Source: Coprobacter fastidiosus
Lineage (GTDB): Bacteria > Bacteroidota > Bacteroidia > Bacteroidales > Coprobacteraceae
Reading direction: 5' to 3'
Length of the DNA: 64,000 bases
Assembly: GCF_030296935.1 (NCBI RefSeq)
Contig: NZ_AP028032.1
Location: 3,286,001 to 3,350,000 of the forward strand
Shown here one piece after another: positions 8,601-17,565 of the stretch. Position 1 is the first letter of the stretch. Each line of letters opens with the position of its first letter. The position numbers were made by a program, and so were the translations under genes. Under the pieces are notes generated by a model, which was not told the origin of the DNA, did not search any database, and saw nothing but the letters and a program-made list of their open reading frames with translations.

Positions 8601-9575
8601 ATGGTGGGATTCAGTTTTTTGCTACTGATCGCTATTATTGTATTAGTAGTAATTTTCTTTTATTTTGTTCCGTTTCTATTGTGGATATCGGCAATAGTAT
8701 CCGGTGTCAATATCTCTCTTTTACAGCTTTTCCTGATGCGTATTCGTAAAGTTCCGCCGCAAATTATCGTACGGGCAATGATTGAGGCGCACAAAGCTGG
8801 ACTAAACGCAATAACCCGAGATGAATTGGAGGCTCATTATCTTGCCGGTGGTCATGTAGAACGTGTTGTTCATGCTTTGGTATCGGCGTCTAAAGCGAAT
8901 ATCGATCTGGGATTCCAAATGGCGACGGCCATCGATCTTGCGGGTCGTGACGTATTTGAGGCGGTACAGATGTCGGTAAATCCGAAAGTGATAGATACTC
9001 CTCCGGTTGTTGCTGTGGCAAAAGATGGAATACAACTGATCGCTAAGGCACGGGTAACTGTACGTGCGAATATCCGTCAGTTGGTTGGTGGAGCTGGAGA
9101 AGATACTATTTTGGCTCGTGTAGGAGAGGGTATTGTCTCTTCTATCGGTTCATCGGAATCCCATAAATCTGTATTGGAAAATCCGGACTCTATATCTAAA
9201 TTAGTTTTGAAAAAAGGATTAGATTCGGGAACTGCATTTGAAATACTTTCTATCGATATAGCCGACATTGATATAGGCAAAAATATCGGTGCCGGTTTAC
9301 AGATCGACCAAGCTCAAGCAGATAAAAATATTGCTCAGGCAAAGGCTGAAGAAAGGCGAGCAATGGCCATAGCCCTTGAACAGGAGATGAAGGCGAAAGC
9401 TCAGGAAGCTCGGGCTAAGGTAATAGAGGCTGAGGCTGAAGTTCCGAAAGCTATGGCTGAAGCGTTCCGGTCGGGTAATCTTGGCATAATGGATTATTAT
9501 AAAATGAAAAATATAGAGGCGGATACGACGATGCGGGAAGCCATAGCGAAACCTTCAGCTGGCCCTTCTAAATAA
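8601..9575 (+). CDS. floA: Flotillin-like protein FloA (SPFH family)
   Basis: This 324-residue membrane scaffold belongs to the UPF0365/FloA family. A hydrophobic hairpin occupies residues ~5-47 and is followed by the conserved segment [25 protein letters not shown] (written here only to mark the region starting near residue 46). An SPFH-like domain extends to about residue 230. Beyond it is a long Ala/Glu/Lys-rich helix ([19 protein letters not shown]) that drives oligomerisation. Length is normal. It is the last gene of the TPR-nfeD-floA unit and is followed by a strong terminator. Confidence 0.95.
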   Translation: MVGFSFLLLIAIIVLVVIFFYFVPFLLWISAIVSGVNISLLQLFLMRIRKVPPQIIVRAMIEAHKAGLNAITRDELEAHYLAGGHVERVVHALVSASKANIDLGFQMATAIDLAGRDVFEAVQMSVNPKVIDTPPVVAVAKDGIQLIAKARVTVRANIRQLVGGAGEDTILARVGEGIVSSIGSSESHKSVLENPDSISKLVLKKGLDSGTAFEILSIDIADIDIGKNIGAGLQIDQAQADKNIAQAKAEERRAMAIALEQEMKAKAQEARAKVIEAEAEVPKAMAEAFRSGNLGIMDYYKMKNIEADTTMREAIAKPSAGPSK

Positions 9576-9601
9576 GAAAATATTTAATATAGAATATTAG
9601 T

Positions 9602-9660
9602 GAGGTGCATTTCAAAAGTCGGACGTAAGACTTTTGAGATGCACTTCGTTTTTTATTTTT
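9602..9660 (+). terminator. Terminator after floA
   Basis: A 19-bp stem with one mismatch per side (9602-9620 with 9629-9647) and an 8-base loop is followed by GTTTTTTATTTTT. Confidence 0.9.
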
Positions 9661-9955
9661 AACCGTACAACATGTTGATGTGTGGTTTGATGTGTAGAAT
9701 TTATCTACAAATATGTGGAGTGGTATCAATATCGTATATTTTCTTATCTTGAAATTATTTATCTGATAATCATTTATTTATTATTCTTTTCTTTATAAGG
9801 TATCATTCTTGTAGTATAATTGGTAGACAGTTTATAGATATTGTGTTGCATTTAATTTTTAGAGTAAAATAAATAAGTGCAAGTGAAGGGTTCGTATCTA
9901 TTTTATACTTACATTTGTAATATAATGAGGATAAAACGATCAAATTGTTACGATT
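9661..9955. other. Intergenic region before the rsmI operon
   Basis: About 295 AT-rich bases contain no ORF I can support. The only signal is a -7 element at 9910-9917 near the right end. Confidence 0.5.
9910..9917 (+). promoter_or_regulatory. -7 element (TACATTTG) for the 9956-12211 operon
   Basis: An exact TAnnTTTG match lies 38 bases before the first ATG of the operon. Confidence 0.5.
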
Positions 9956-10618
9956 ATGTATATGGAACAGATTTTTCGGACTCTGCAGGAATTGGAGGAA
10001 CTGCTGAAACTAATAGATAAAAGTTCTCCGGAAGTTCCTGATATCTTATATAAACTGGCGGTAGAAAAGGCAGAGGCCGTTACCGAAAAAGTAAAAGGTT
10101 TACCAAGTGTGAATTCTGGTATTCCTGAAGATAAGATGGTGTCCGGTAATGATAGTGAGGATGTTATTGTTGATACATGCGCTTGCGGCGGAGAAAAGCG
10201 CATGGAAACAGAAGAACCGGAGACATCGGCGACTCGATCTGATGAGAAGAGTTTTCAAGAAAAGAAGGTTGAACTTGTGCAAGATTCTTTAATGATGGAA
10301 CAAAATTCGTTGGATTTTGTTGTTACAGGTGGGATGGAAGAGTCTTGTCCCGAGTCTGAAAATCTGAGTGCAGTTGAAAAAGAGAGAGAGTTGAAAGATA
10401 TTCGTAAGTTGATGAGTTTGAATGATAAATTCCGTTTTAGACGTGAGTTATTTGTCAACAGCGATGAGGTGATGAATAATACTCTTGAGGCGTTGAATGA
10501 AATTTCTTCTTTTGAAGAATCGGTCGCTTTTCTTCAGGATCAGTTTGGCTGGGATATAGAAAATAATGAGCCGGCTGTAGAATTTTTTAATATTTTGGAG
10601 AAACGTTTTACTAATTGA
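9956..10618 (+). CDS. Uncharacterised acidic protein (220 aa) upstream of rsmI
   Basis: I do not recognise a named family. The N-terminal ~45 residues are helical (EQIFRTLQELEELLKLID). The middle (about 45-140) is low-complexity and acidic. The last ~70 residues (from LMSLNDKFRFRRELF) look like the conserved core: a compact helical domain ending EPAVEFFNILEKRF. There is no signal peptide or membrane segment, so it is probably cytoplasmic. Two in-frame ATGs (9956 and 9962) are possible. The stop is 7 bases before rsmI, so it is probably co-transcribed with it and with the lipoprotein gene. Confidence 0.7.
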   Translation: MYMEQIFRTLQELEELLKLIDKSSPEVPDILYKLAVEKAEAVTEKVKGLPSVNSGIPEDKMVSGNDSEDVIVDTCACGGEKRMETEEPETSATRSDEKSFQEKKVELVQDSLMMEQNSLDFVVTGGMEESCPESENLSAVEKERELKDIRKLMSLNDKFRFRRELFVNSDEVMNNTLEALNEISSFEESVAFLQDQFGWDIENNEPAVEFFNILEKRFTN

Positions 10619-10625
10619 TATTAGC

Positions 10626-11321
10626 ATGGCAAAGCTCTATGTAGTTCCTACCCCGGTGGGAAATCTTGAAGATATGACGATGAGAGCGATCAGAGTATTG
10701 AAAGAAGCGGATTGTGTTTTAGCAGAAGATACCCGTACAAGTGGTATTTTGATGAAACATTTTGATATAAAAACCCGTATGCAGTCGCATCATAAATTCA
10801 ACGAGCATAAAACGGTAGAAGGACTTGTTGCCCGATTACAAGGGGGTGAAAATATAGCACTCATATCGGATGCCGGTACTCCTGCAATTTCTGATCCCGG
10901 TTTTTTATTGGTTCGGGAATGTCGGAAAGCAGGAATCGATGTAGAATGTTTACCGGGTGCGACAGCATTTGTTCCGGCTTTGGTTGCTTCAGGACTACCG
11001 AATGACAGATTTTGTTTTGAAGGCTTTTTGCCTCAGAAAAAAGGTCGTTCTACACGTTTGTCCGAATTGGCGAACGAAACGCGTACGATGATTTTTTATG
11101 AATCTCCTTTTCGCTTGTTGAAGACATTAATTCAGTTTGCTGAAGTATTCGGTGCAGATAGAGATGCTTCGGTAAGCCGGGAAATATCGAAGATCCATGA
11201 AGAAACTGTTCGTGGAACATTATCGGAAATTATTGCTCATTTTACTGAAAGAGAGCCGAAAGGTGAATTTGTAATTGTGGTAGGCGGTCTTCCGGGTAAA
11301 ACAAGATATGTAGAAATCTAA
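10626..11321 (+). CDS. rsmI: 16S rRNA 2'-O-ribose C1402 methyltransferase RsmI
   Basis: RsmI uses S-adenosylmethionine to methylate the ribose of C1402 in 16S rRNA. The 231-residue protein shows the family motifs VPTPVGNLEDMTMRAIRVL at the N-terminus, AEDTRTS at about 34-40, ISDAGTPAISDPG near 79-91 and LPGATAFVPALVASGL near 109-124. It ends in the GEFVIVV strand of the tetrapyrrole-methylase fold. It is shorter than E. coli RsmI (about 286 residues), lacking most of its C-terminal extension, as is usual in Bacteroidetes. It sits between an uncharacterised gene and a lipoprotein gene in one operon. Confidence 0.95.
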   Translation: MAKLYVVPTPVGNLEDMTMRAIRVLKEADCVLAEDTRTSGILMKHFDIKTRMQSHHKFNEHKTVEGLVARLQGGENIALISDAGTPAISDPGFLLVRECRKAGIDVECLPGATAFVPALVASGLPNDRFCFEGFLPQKKGRSTRLSELANETRTMIFYESPFRLLKTLIQFAEVFGADRDASVSREISKIHEETVRGTLSEIIAHFTEREPKGEFVIVVGGLPGKTRYVEI

Positions 11322-11332
11322 AAGAAAAAGTT

Positions 11333-12211
11333 ATGAAAAAGTTTTTTTTGACAGTTGCCGTAATAGCTTCGACATGTTTGATTTCTTGCCAAGGAGGCGG
11401 AAAAGAGGTTCAGAGGCTGAAGCAAGAAAATGATTCTTTGATGCAGGTCAATGTCCAGACAAAAGCGGATTTTGAAGAAATGTTGCAATTGATGAATGAA
11501 GTCGAGGATGGATTCCGTCAAATGAAAGAAGCGGAAAATTATCTTATCGTGCAACAAAATGCAACGGGTGATGTAGATAAAACGACTCGGGAGAAATTAA
11601 AGTCGGATATGCAATTAGTTGCCCAGACTTTGAAAGAAAATAAAGAAAAATTGGCGCAGTTGCAAAGTCAGTTGAAAAACAGTAAATATCAGTCTTCTCA
11701 GTTAAAACAAACTGTAGATCGGTTGTCTGCAGAAATAGAGAGCAAGACGGCTATGATTACTTCATTGCAGGAAGATCTGGCAAAACGGGATATTCGTATT
11801 AAAGAACTCGATGATGCTGTTTCAGATCTTTCGGGTAAGGTGACAGATCTTTCTCAAGAAACCGAAGAACAAAAAAATACGATTTCTACTCAGGATAAAG
11901 AATTGAATACTGTATTTTATGTATTTGGAACTACCAAGGAGTTGAAAGAACAGAAGATTCTTTCCGGTGGTGGTTTGTTTAAGGCAAAAGAGGTGATGAA
12001 AGGGGATTTTAACAAGGATTATTTTACTAAAGCCGATTTGCGGACGTTAAAAGAGATTCCTCTTGAAATGAAAAAAGCAAAGATTCTAACCAATCATCCC
12101 GAAGGCTCTTATTCTCTGGTAAAAAACGATAAAGGACTTTTGACATTAGTGATTAGCGATCCTCAAAATTTCTGGAGCTTATCTAAATATTTAGTAGTAA
12201 ATGTAGATTGA
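11333..12211 (+). CDS. Coiled-coil lipoprotein resembling Cbp1-type collagen-binding adhesins
   Basis: The 292-residue protein has a lipoprotein signal peptide with lipobox LISC (Cys19). A long heptad-rich coiled coil follows (about 25-190; examples VQRLKQENDSLMQVN and TAMITSLQEDLAKRDIRIKE, the latter within a Q/K/E-rich stretch). A compact conserved C-terminal domain begins near NTVFYVFGTTKELKEQ and ends WSLSKYLVVNVD. This plan matches the Bacteroides family labelled Cbp1-like collagen-binding glycoprotein adhesin. The family match is from memory of sequence patterns. Collagen binding cannot be seen in the sequence, and a structural envelope role is equally plausible. It is the last gene before a terminator. 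Confidence 0.75.
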   Translation: MKKFFLTVAVIASTCLISCQGGGKEVQRLKQENDSLMQVNVQTKADFEEMLQLMNEVEDGFRQMKEAENYLIVQQNATGDVDKTTREKLKSDMQLVAQTLKENKEKLAQLQSQLKNSKYQSSQLKQTVDRLSAEIESKTAMITSLQEDLAKRDIRIKELDDAVSDLSGKVTDLSQETEEQKNTISTQDKELNTVFYVFGTTKELKEQKILSGGGLFKAKEVMKGDFNKDYFTKADLRTLKEIPLEMKKAKILTNHPEGSYSLVKNDKGLLTLVISDPQNFWSLSKYLVVNVD

Positions 12212-12240
12212 TCTCTCGATTCGGATAAAGTTTTATAGAT

Positions 12241-12287
12241 AGATGCGGAAATAACCTCTAAAAATGTTATTTTCGCATCTATTTTTA
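12241..12287 (+). terminator. Terminator after the coiled-coil lipoprotein
   Basis: Arms 12241-12255 and 12266-12280 (AGATGCGGAAATAAC/GTTATTTTCGCATCT) form a 15-bp stem with one mismatch, followed by ATTTTT. Confidence 0.88.
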
Positions 12288-12301
12288 GGGGATATAAGTA
12301 A

Positions 12302-12997
12302 ATGAAATATCAGAATATATTCGTTGATTTGGATGATACGATTTGGGATTTTCGTACGAATTCTAAAATTGCATTAGAAATAATTTACGATCGTTATGGG
12401 TTGAGTGAGTATTATCCGTTGTTTGATGAATATTATAGAGTATATAGTGAGAAAAATACGGAGTTGTGGTCTTTGTATCATCATAATCGTATCAGTAAAG
12501 AGACACTAATTGTAGAGCGATTTCGTTACCCTTTGCAGCGGGTGGGAGCATATAACGATAAACTGGTTTTACAATTGAATGCAGATTACCTGTCAGTATT
12601 GTCAGAACAAGGAGAACTTGTTCCGCAGGCAAGGGAGTTGCTTGATTATTTGAAAAGCCGTTCGTATCGTTTGCATATTATCAGTAACGGTTTTAAAGAA
12701 GTCCAGTTTAAAAAGATGAAATCTGCCGGTATAGAGAACTACTTTGAGAAAATAATATTATCGGATGAGGTCGGAGTCAATAAACCGCATCCTGATATTT
12801 TCAGGTATGCGTTGAATAAAACCGGTTCATCGAAAAATACATCGTTAATGATCGGAGATAATTATGATGCCGATATTTTGGGAGCTATGCGAAGCGGTTT
12901 AGATCAAGTGTATTTTAATCCTCTTCAGAAACAAATTCCGGATGAATTTCCTACTTATGAAGTACAAACATTATCTGAGATCTGTGATATATTGTAG
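12302..12997 (+). CDS. yjjG: YjjG-type HAD nucleotidase
   Basis: This 231-residue HAD hydrolase has motif I FVDLDDTIWDF (nucleophile Asp9, acid/base Asp11), motif II HIISNGF near residue 118, the motif III lysine in VGVNKPHPDIF and motif IV MIGDNYDADILGA. The Trp after DDT and the KPHPDIF block fit the YjjG subfamily, pyrimidine 5'-nucleotidases that clean up noncanonical nucleotides. Substrate is inferred from family. It stands alone between two terminators. Confidence 0.88.
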   Translation: MKYQNIFVDLDDTIWDFRTNSKIALEIIYDRYGLSEYYPLFDEYYRVYSEKNTELWSLYHHNRISKETLIVERFRYPLQRVGAYNDKLVLQLNADYLSVLSEQGELVPQARELLDYLKSRSYRLHIISNGFKEVQFKKMKSAGIENYFEKIILSDEVGVNKPHPDIFRYALNKTGSSKNTSLMIGDNYDADILGAMRSGLDQVYFNPLQKQIPDEFPTYEVQTLSEICDIL

Positions 12998-13037
12998 AAA
13001 AACAGACTTCGTGGTAATTTCCGGATTTCGGAGAAAT

Positions 13038-13085
13038 AAAATCGGGGCTAGTTAATTCTTTGATTATTAATCAGCCCCGATTTAT
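13038..13085. terminator. Bidirectional terminator between yjjG-like gene and phnW
   Basis: A GC-rich stem with AAATCGGGGCT on the left (from 13038) and AGCCCCGATTT on the right (ending near 13083), extended inward by TTAAT/ATTAA pairing, separates convergent genes. Both ends carry A/T runs. Confidence 0.88.
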
Positions 13086-13121
13086 ATAGATTAGAGTCTA
13101 AATCTAAGTGAACTCTTATAG

Positions 13122-14210
13122 TTAATATTTGGTGCTTTGTACGGCTTCGATCAGATGCTTGAAATCTTCAGGGTAAACGTCACCGATATTGCCGATACGG
13201 AAAGTATCTGCTTGAGATATTTTTCCCGGATAGATGACGAATCCTTTTTCTTTCAACTGAGCATAGAAACTCTTAAAATCAAAATCTTTTTTCGGATAGA
13301 GGAAAGAGGTAATAATAGGAGATTGTATATTGTCGGGCAATAATGTTTCGAAGCCTAAAGAACGCATACCTTTTACCAAAATGTCGTGATTCTCACAATA
13401 TCTTTTGTAGCGGGCTGTGACACCTCCCTCTTCTTTTAACTCTTCCATGGCTTGTTTAAATGCTCGTACTACATGTGTCGGGGAAGTAAAACGCCATTTG
13501 CCGTGACCTTTTTCCATAGTTTCCCATTGATCGTAGATATCGAGAGATAAGGATTTGGATACACCTTTACAGTATTTAAGTTCCGATTTCCGGGCAATAA
13601 TAAAGCCGAATCCGGGAACACCTTGGATACACTTATTTGCACTGCTGATCATGAAATCGATACCGAGTTCCTGAACATCTAAAGGAACTCCGCCGAAACT
13701 GCTCATTGCATCTACAATTAGTTTTTTCCCGTGCATTTTTACAATATGGGCAATTTCTTTCAGTGGATTCAGTACTCCGGTAGTAGTTTCACAGTGAACT
13801 ATTGCAACGTGCGTAATCTCGGCATTATGGGCAAGATAGTCATCTACGTACTCTACAGAAACCTGTTCTGTTTCGTCAAAAGCCAGCATGTCATAATGGA
13901 TACCATGATATTCTGCAATGTTACCCATTCTGTCACCGTATGCACCATTGCTTAGTATAAGTAGTTTATCTCCGGCTTTTATGGTGCTTCCGATAACAGC
14001 TTCTACACAATAAGTTCCGCTTCCTTGAAGCAATATGGAGGTGTATTCATCTGTCGCTTTGGTTGCCAGTTCGACAAGAGATTTTCTTATTTCTTCGACA
14101 ATATGGAGGTTATAATCTTCGTCCCATGTACACCAGTCGGTCATCATGGTTGCTTTTACAGATTCGGATGTCGTAAGCGGTCCGGGAGTTAGTAAAATAT
14201 AGGGTCTCAT
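13122..14210 (-). CDS. phnW: 2-aminoethylphosphonate-pyruvate transaminase PhnW
   Basis: PhnW transfers the amino group of 2-aminoethylphosphonate to pyruvate, giving phosphonoacetaldehyde and alanine. The 362-residue class V aminotransferase begins with [13 protein letters not shown], has [14 protein letters not shown] at about 62-75, the PLP-pyridine Asp167 in [11 protein letters not shown] and the Schiff-base lysine Lys193 in [15 protein letters not shown]. The length is normal. Eight bases separate it from phnX upstream, which hydrolyses its product, so the function is strongly supported by context. It is the last gene of the phosphonate operon. Confidence 0.96.
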   Translation of the reverse strand: MRPYILLTPGPLTTSESVKATMMTDWCTWDEDYNLHIVEEIRKSLVELATKATDEYTSILLQGSGTYCVEAVIGSTIKAGDKLLILSNGAYGDRMGNIAEYHGIHYDMLAFDETEQVSVEYVDDYLAHNAEITHVAIVHCETTTGVLNPLKEIAHIVKMHGKKLIVDAMSSFGGVPLDVQELGIDFMISSANKCIQGVPGFGFIIARKSELKYCKGVSKSLSLDIYDQWETMEKGHGKWRFTSPTHVVRAFKQAMEELKEEGGVTARYKRYCENHDILVKGMRSLGFETLLPDNIQSPIITSFLYPKKDFDFKSFYAQLKEKGFVIYPGKISQADTFRIGNIGDVYPEDFKHLIEAVQSTKY

Positions 14211-14218
14211 AATAATTA

Positions 14219-15022
14219 TTATTTAGAATTGTTGTTATTTAGTTTTTTATTTATAGTGTCGATTACGGACGGAAGTTCTTTGATCGTATCGACCACGAAG
14301 TGTGCTCCGGCATCGAGCATACGTTTTCTTACTTCGGCTTTGCGTGTTTCCAGTTCCTGATCCGGCATGTCGGCAACTTCTTTTTCTGTCAGTCCCATTT
14401 CGTTACTGCCGAGTATTACACCGACAGTCCACACTTTAGCATTCCGACCTTCCTTAATATCAGCGATAGTATCACCGTATTTCAGAATATAATCGACAGA
14501 CGGGATATCGAGATCAATCATATTTTGATATATCATATATGGATAAGGGCGTCCGGCAGGCAATCTGTCGGGAGTTACGCAGTTGTCTGTTTTATATCCT
14601 TTTGCAGCCGCATTTGGTAATACTACATCCATCATAGCTTGGGTATAACCGGTTGTAGAGCCGATTTTTAGGTCTTGAGATCTGAGATTTTGCAGAGTTT
14701 CTATAACACCGGGAATCGGATCTGTATAGTCAGCCAATGAAGCGAAAAGATAACCTTCAAATTTTTTATTCATAGCAATAACATCATCTTCTGTCCATTG
14801 CCGGTCATAAACTTTTTCAAAAGCGTCTCCGATACCGTCCATTTTGAAAAGTTCCCGGATATGATCAATTTTAGCCATTCCCATCGGTCGGCGGGCTTGT
14901 TCCATACTTATCGTGATTCCAATTTCCTTAAAAGCTTTTAGAAATGCCGCAACAGGAGCAAAACAACCATAATCGACTGCTGTTCCGGCCCAGTCCATAA
15001 TGATACATTCGATTTTTTTCAT
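14219..15022 (-). CDS. phnX: Phosphonoacetaldehyde hydrolase (phosphonatase) PhnX
   Basis: PhnX breaks the carbon-phosphorus bond of phosphonoacetaldehyde to acetaldehyde and phosphate. The 267-residue HAD enzyme has the nucleophile motif [12 protein letters not shown] (Asp10), and the Schiff-base lysine typical of the family at Lys51 in [15 protein letters not shown]. Motif II is GSTTGYT, and the [14 protein letters not shown] and [12 protein letters not shown] blocks are characteristic of PhnX. The gene lies between the DUF5690 gene (37 bases upstream) and phnW (8 bases downstream). Confidence 0.96.
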   Translation of the reverse strand: MKKIECIIMDWAGTAVDYGCFAPVAAFLKAFKEIGITISMEQARRPMGMAKIDHIRELFKMDGIGDAFEKVYDRQWTEDDVIAMNKKFEGYLFASLADYTDPIPGVIETLQNLRSQDLKIGSTTGYTQAMMDVVLPNAAAKGYKTDNCVTPDRLPAGRPYPYMIYQNMIDLDIPSVDYILKYGDTIADIKEGRNAKVWTVGVILGSNEMGLTEKEVADMPDQELETRKAEVRKRMLDAGAHFVVDTIKELPSVIDTINKKLNNNNSK

Positions 15023-15059
15023 AAAACTGTTATTATGTAATTTATTATTTCTTTATTCA

Positions 15060-16427
15060 TTAAATTGTTTGAGATCTTATGATCAGTACATTCTCACTAT
15101 CGTTCTTTGTAGAATCTGCAGATATCGATTTTTTGTTTTCCGGTAATCTTTCTTTTTTGTACCGTTGTATTATATAGATAGCAGAACCACAGAAAACAAT
15201 GCAACAAATAATGCCGACATAACCGGACATAAAGTTATAAAATTCGAGCCAGTTGATATCCGGATTTAAAAATTCTTTGAATATTAAGACGAGTACTGTT
15301 CCTGTATAGCCGATAAAGTCTAATGTAATGATAAAGAATCCGACATTCCCTTTTATCTTGAAGCAAGCGATAAAGCGGTCGAAAAATATGGTTTGAAAGC
15401 TGAGATAAACTGTATAGAGCGAAAGACTTTGGAGAAACAGCCATATGATAGGGGAAATTTGGAGTGAATTGTAGTTGAATGCGATAAAACTGAGTGTTGC
15501 AGTTCCGCAAGAAACAAGTCCTAACAAAAAACAAAGCACTTTTATATTACTTTTTATTAATGACATCAATCCAAACATTAAAAGGATTATTACTGTTACG
15601 CTTGCATCTACTTTGGCAAAAGCCCACGATGAAAGTCCTGCGGTTTTTATATCCAGAATTTTTACAAGGAAATCTTCTTTTATATCCTGTAAAACTGTAA
15701 TGAATAAATTGGCAAAAAATAACATGACCAATACGGGCATGAAGTTTTTGAATATATTGATACGGGCTTTTCCGTCTAAGGTTACTCTTTCTGTCCGCTG
15801 TTCGATGTCCTCTTTTGTCGGTTGTGGCATACATGTCATTAGCCATCCTAAAACGGATAATAACGGAAATGCGAAAGCTCCGATTAAAGCTGGCATCCAG
15901 AATTCTCCGATTCCCAAATTATTCATAACAAATAGTCCGATTGATTTTGCTGTTCCTGAACTGATAGCAATGCTCAGCCCCATAAGGCTGGCCAATAAAT
16001 CTGTGACTCTACGCCCTTCGAGAAAACTAAAAATAACTCCCCACATGCATCCTAATGAGAGACCGTTGAAAAATAAGGCGAATACGTTGAAAGGGCGAGG
16101 TAATGCTCCGAATAATATCAGTGATAATTCGGCCACAGCTACGGATGAAATAATAAATTTCAGTCGGTTTTCTTTTTTTAATTCGGATATTAGCTTGATA
16201 CCGATTAATTTTGAAATGAGATATCCTGATATTTGAACAATGCTGGTAGCCGTTTTATAATCCATCCCGAAAAAATCGAGTCCGTCAAAAGTTGCGGCCG
16301 TAAAAGGTTTACGCAAAGCATATACCAATGAATAAGAAAGAAGAGCAGCACCTCCGGCCCAAAGTATAAATAAGAAGTCAGATAATTTCTTTTTAGAGAT
16401 GATTGTTGTTTTACTATCGGTAACCAT
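15060..16427 (-). CDS. DUF5690 MFS-like membrane protein, candidate phosphonate importer
   Basis: The 455-residue protein has about twelve hydrophobic helices and a major-facilitator-like plan, with SLVYALRKPFTAATFDG in the first helix-loop and LSLGCMWGVIFSFLEGRRVTD between helices four and five. I recognise it as the DUF5690 family, which has no established substrate. It is the first gene of the operon with phnX and phnW and is preceded by a -7 promoter element, so uptake of 2-aminoethylphosphonate or a related phosphonate is the natural hypothesis. No ABC-type PhnCDE genes are present. The C-terminal ~45 residues are polar and low-complexity. Confidence 0.85.
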   Translation of the reverse strand: MVTDSKTTIISKKKLSDFLFILWAGGAALLSYSLVYALRKPFTAATFDGLDFFGMDYKTATSIVQISGYLISKLIGIKLISELKKENRLKFIISSVAVAELSLILFGALPRPFNVFALFFNGLSLGCMWGVIFSFLEGRRVTDLLASLMGLSIAISSGTAKSIGLFVMNNLGIGEFWMPALIGAFAFPLLSVLGWLMTCMPQPTKEDIEQRTERVTLDGKARINIFKNFMPVLVMLFFANLFITVLQDIKEDFLVKILDIKTAGLSSWAFAKVDASVTVIILLMFGLMSLIKSNIKVLCFLLGLVSCGTATLSFIAFNYNSLQISPIIWLFLQSLSLYTVYLSFQTIFFDRFIACFKIKGNVGFFIITLDFIGYTGTVLVLIFKEFLNPDINWLEFYNFMSGYVGIICCIVFCGSAIYIIQRYKKERLPENKKSISADSTKNDSENVLIIRSQTI

Positions 16428-16458
16428 ATTGCATTTGTCGATTTTTCGATTTCGACGG

Positions 16459-16466
16459 CAAATATA
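16459..16466 (-). promoter_or_regulatory. -7 element (TATATTTG) for the phosphonate operon
   Basis: CAAATATA on the plus strand gives TATATTTG on the minus strand, 31 bases before the start of the DUF5690 gene. A TTTAG sequence about 17-20 bases further upstream could be a weak -33 box. Confidence 0.55.
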
Positions 16467-16629
16467 TGGGCGGTTTATGATACTAAAAATGAATATTTAT
16501 TATTAATAAAGTTCATGTAAATAGCATTTTATAAAGTAACATTAATGTAATATTAATGCAATGCCGATATAATATGATAGATATTTATTTGCAATATATT
16601 TTGTTAAACTGCCTATTGTTTGTATTTAT

Positions 16630-17511
16630 ATGAATGATCTATTGGATATATATAAACGTATTGAATATTTACGTAATAAGGGTGTGAAAATGAAAGAGAT
16701 AGCAGATCATGTCAATATGGCGGCCAGTGTTTTGTCTTCTCTTTATTCGAGTGTTCTTCCGGCTTTTGTAAGTTGTGTTAAAAATGGTATGCCGGAAGAG
16801 GACGCTTTAGATTATGCTCTTTCGCAGGTCAATAATGTTTCAAAGAAACGTTTGTTGGGAAATTTGACAGAATTGAAAGAAGCCTTGTTCGAATTAGAGC
16901 CTGCAATGAACAACGGACAAAAAGATAATCCCTTTATGAATATGCTGACAGAAGAGATGTTGCGTTCTGCCCAAGATGTGTACAATTATAGCGGTATATA
17001 TATTAGTTATAGTCTTTCATCATCTTCAGATTCGTTAAAAATAGAGCCCTATCTTATTGCCCCTTCGGAGAATAACGATTATGTAAAGGTTGCTCACATG
17101 AGCGCATATAATACGACACATTGGGGGGTAGGTATATTCAGTAACCATCAGAATTCGTATATCATGTTCAATGAACGGGAAACTCCGCAAGTAGCGTTGT
17201 TTACGATTTATTTGCAACTGCCTATGTATGAATATCCCCGTATGTTGAAAGGACTGTATCTTTGTTTGGATTATAACCGCAATCCGATAGCGAGACGGAT
17301 ACTTTTTATAAAATATTCGGATAGTACCTGTATGGATGATTTTTTGGAGTTGGAAGGAGAACTCGTTCCTAAGGATAAATTGACGGAAGAACAATTACAT
17401 TATTATAATTATACTTGTCAAGAGGGAGACTATATTAAAACCTGTACCGTTCCTTCTCCTCAACTTAACGAGAAAGATTTAGAACGGGAGAAAAAAATGT
17501 TGAAAATATAG
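16630..17511 (+). CDS. Uncharacterised protein with HTH-like N-terminus (293 aa), divergent from the phosphonate operon
   Basis: I cannot assign a named family. The N-terminal region (about residues 5-45: IYKRIEYLRNKGVKMKEIADHV followed by NMAASVLSSLY) reads like a helix-turn-helix of the kind that starts sigma- or XRE-like DNA-binding domains. Residues ~115-270 look beta-rich (SGIYISYSLSSSSDSLKIEPYL, THWGVGIFSNHQNSYIMFN) and could be a ligand-sensing or scaffold part. There is no signal peptide, so it is probably cytoplasmic. It diverges from the DUF5690-phnX-phnW operon across about 200 bases, which makes a regulatory link possible but unproven. Confidence 0.7.
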   Translation: MNDLLDIYKRIEYLRNKGVKMKEIADHVNMAASVLSSLYSSVLPAFVSCVKNGMPEEDALDYALSQVNNVSKKRLLGNLTELKEALFELEPAMNNGQKDNPFMNMLTEEMLRSAQDVYNYSGIYISYSLSSSSDSLKIEPYLIAPSENNDYVKVAHMSAYNTTHWGVGIFSNHQNSYIMFNERETPQVALFTIYLQLPMYEYPRMLKGLYLCLDYNRNPIARRILFIKYSDSTCMDDFLELEGELVPKDKLTEEQLHYYNYTCQEGDYIKTCTVPSPQLNEKDLEREKKMLKI

Positions 17512-17531
17512 CTGCCTATTTTAAATATTCT

Positions 17532-17539
17532 TATTTTTG
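17532..17539 (+). promoter_or_regulatory. -7 element (TATTTTTG) for the oxidoreductase gene
   Basis: An exact TAnnTTTG match lies 26 bases before the ATG at 17566. Confidence 0.45.
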
Positions 17540-17565
17540 AACAAGTTAATATAAAATAGTTGTCG

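Noticed and set aside
15475-16236. 253-residue open frame antisense to the DUF5690 gene
   Set aside because: It is the reverse shadow of a clear membrane-protein gene; the Ser/Thr/Asn-rich composition and absence of any domain argue against it.
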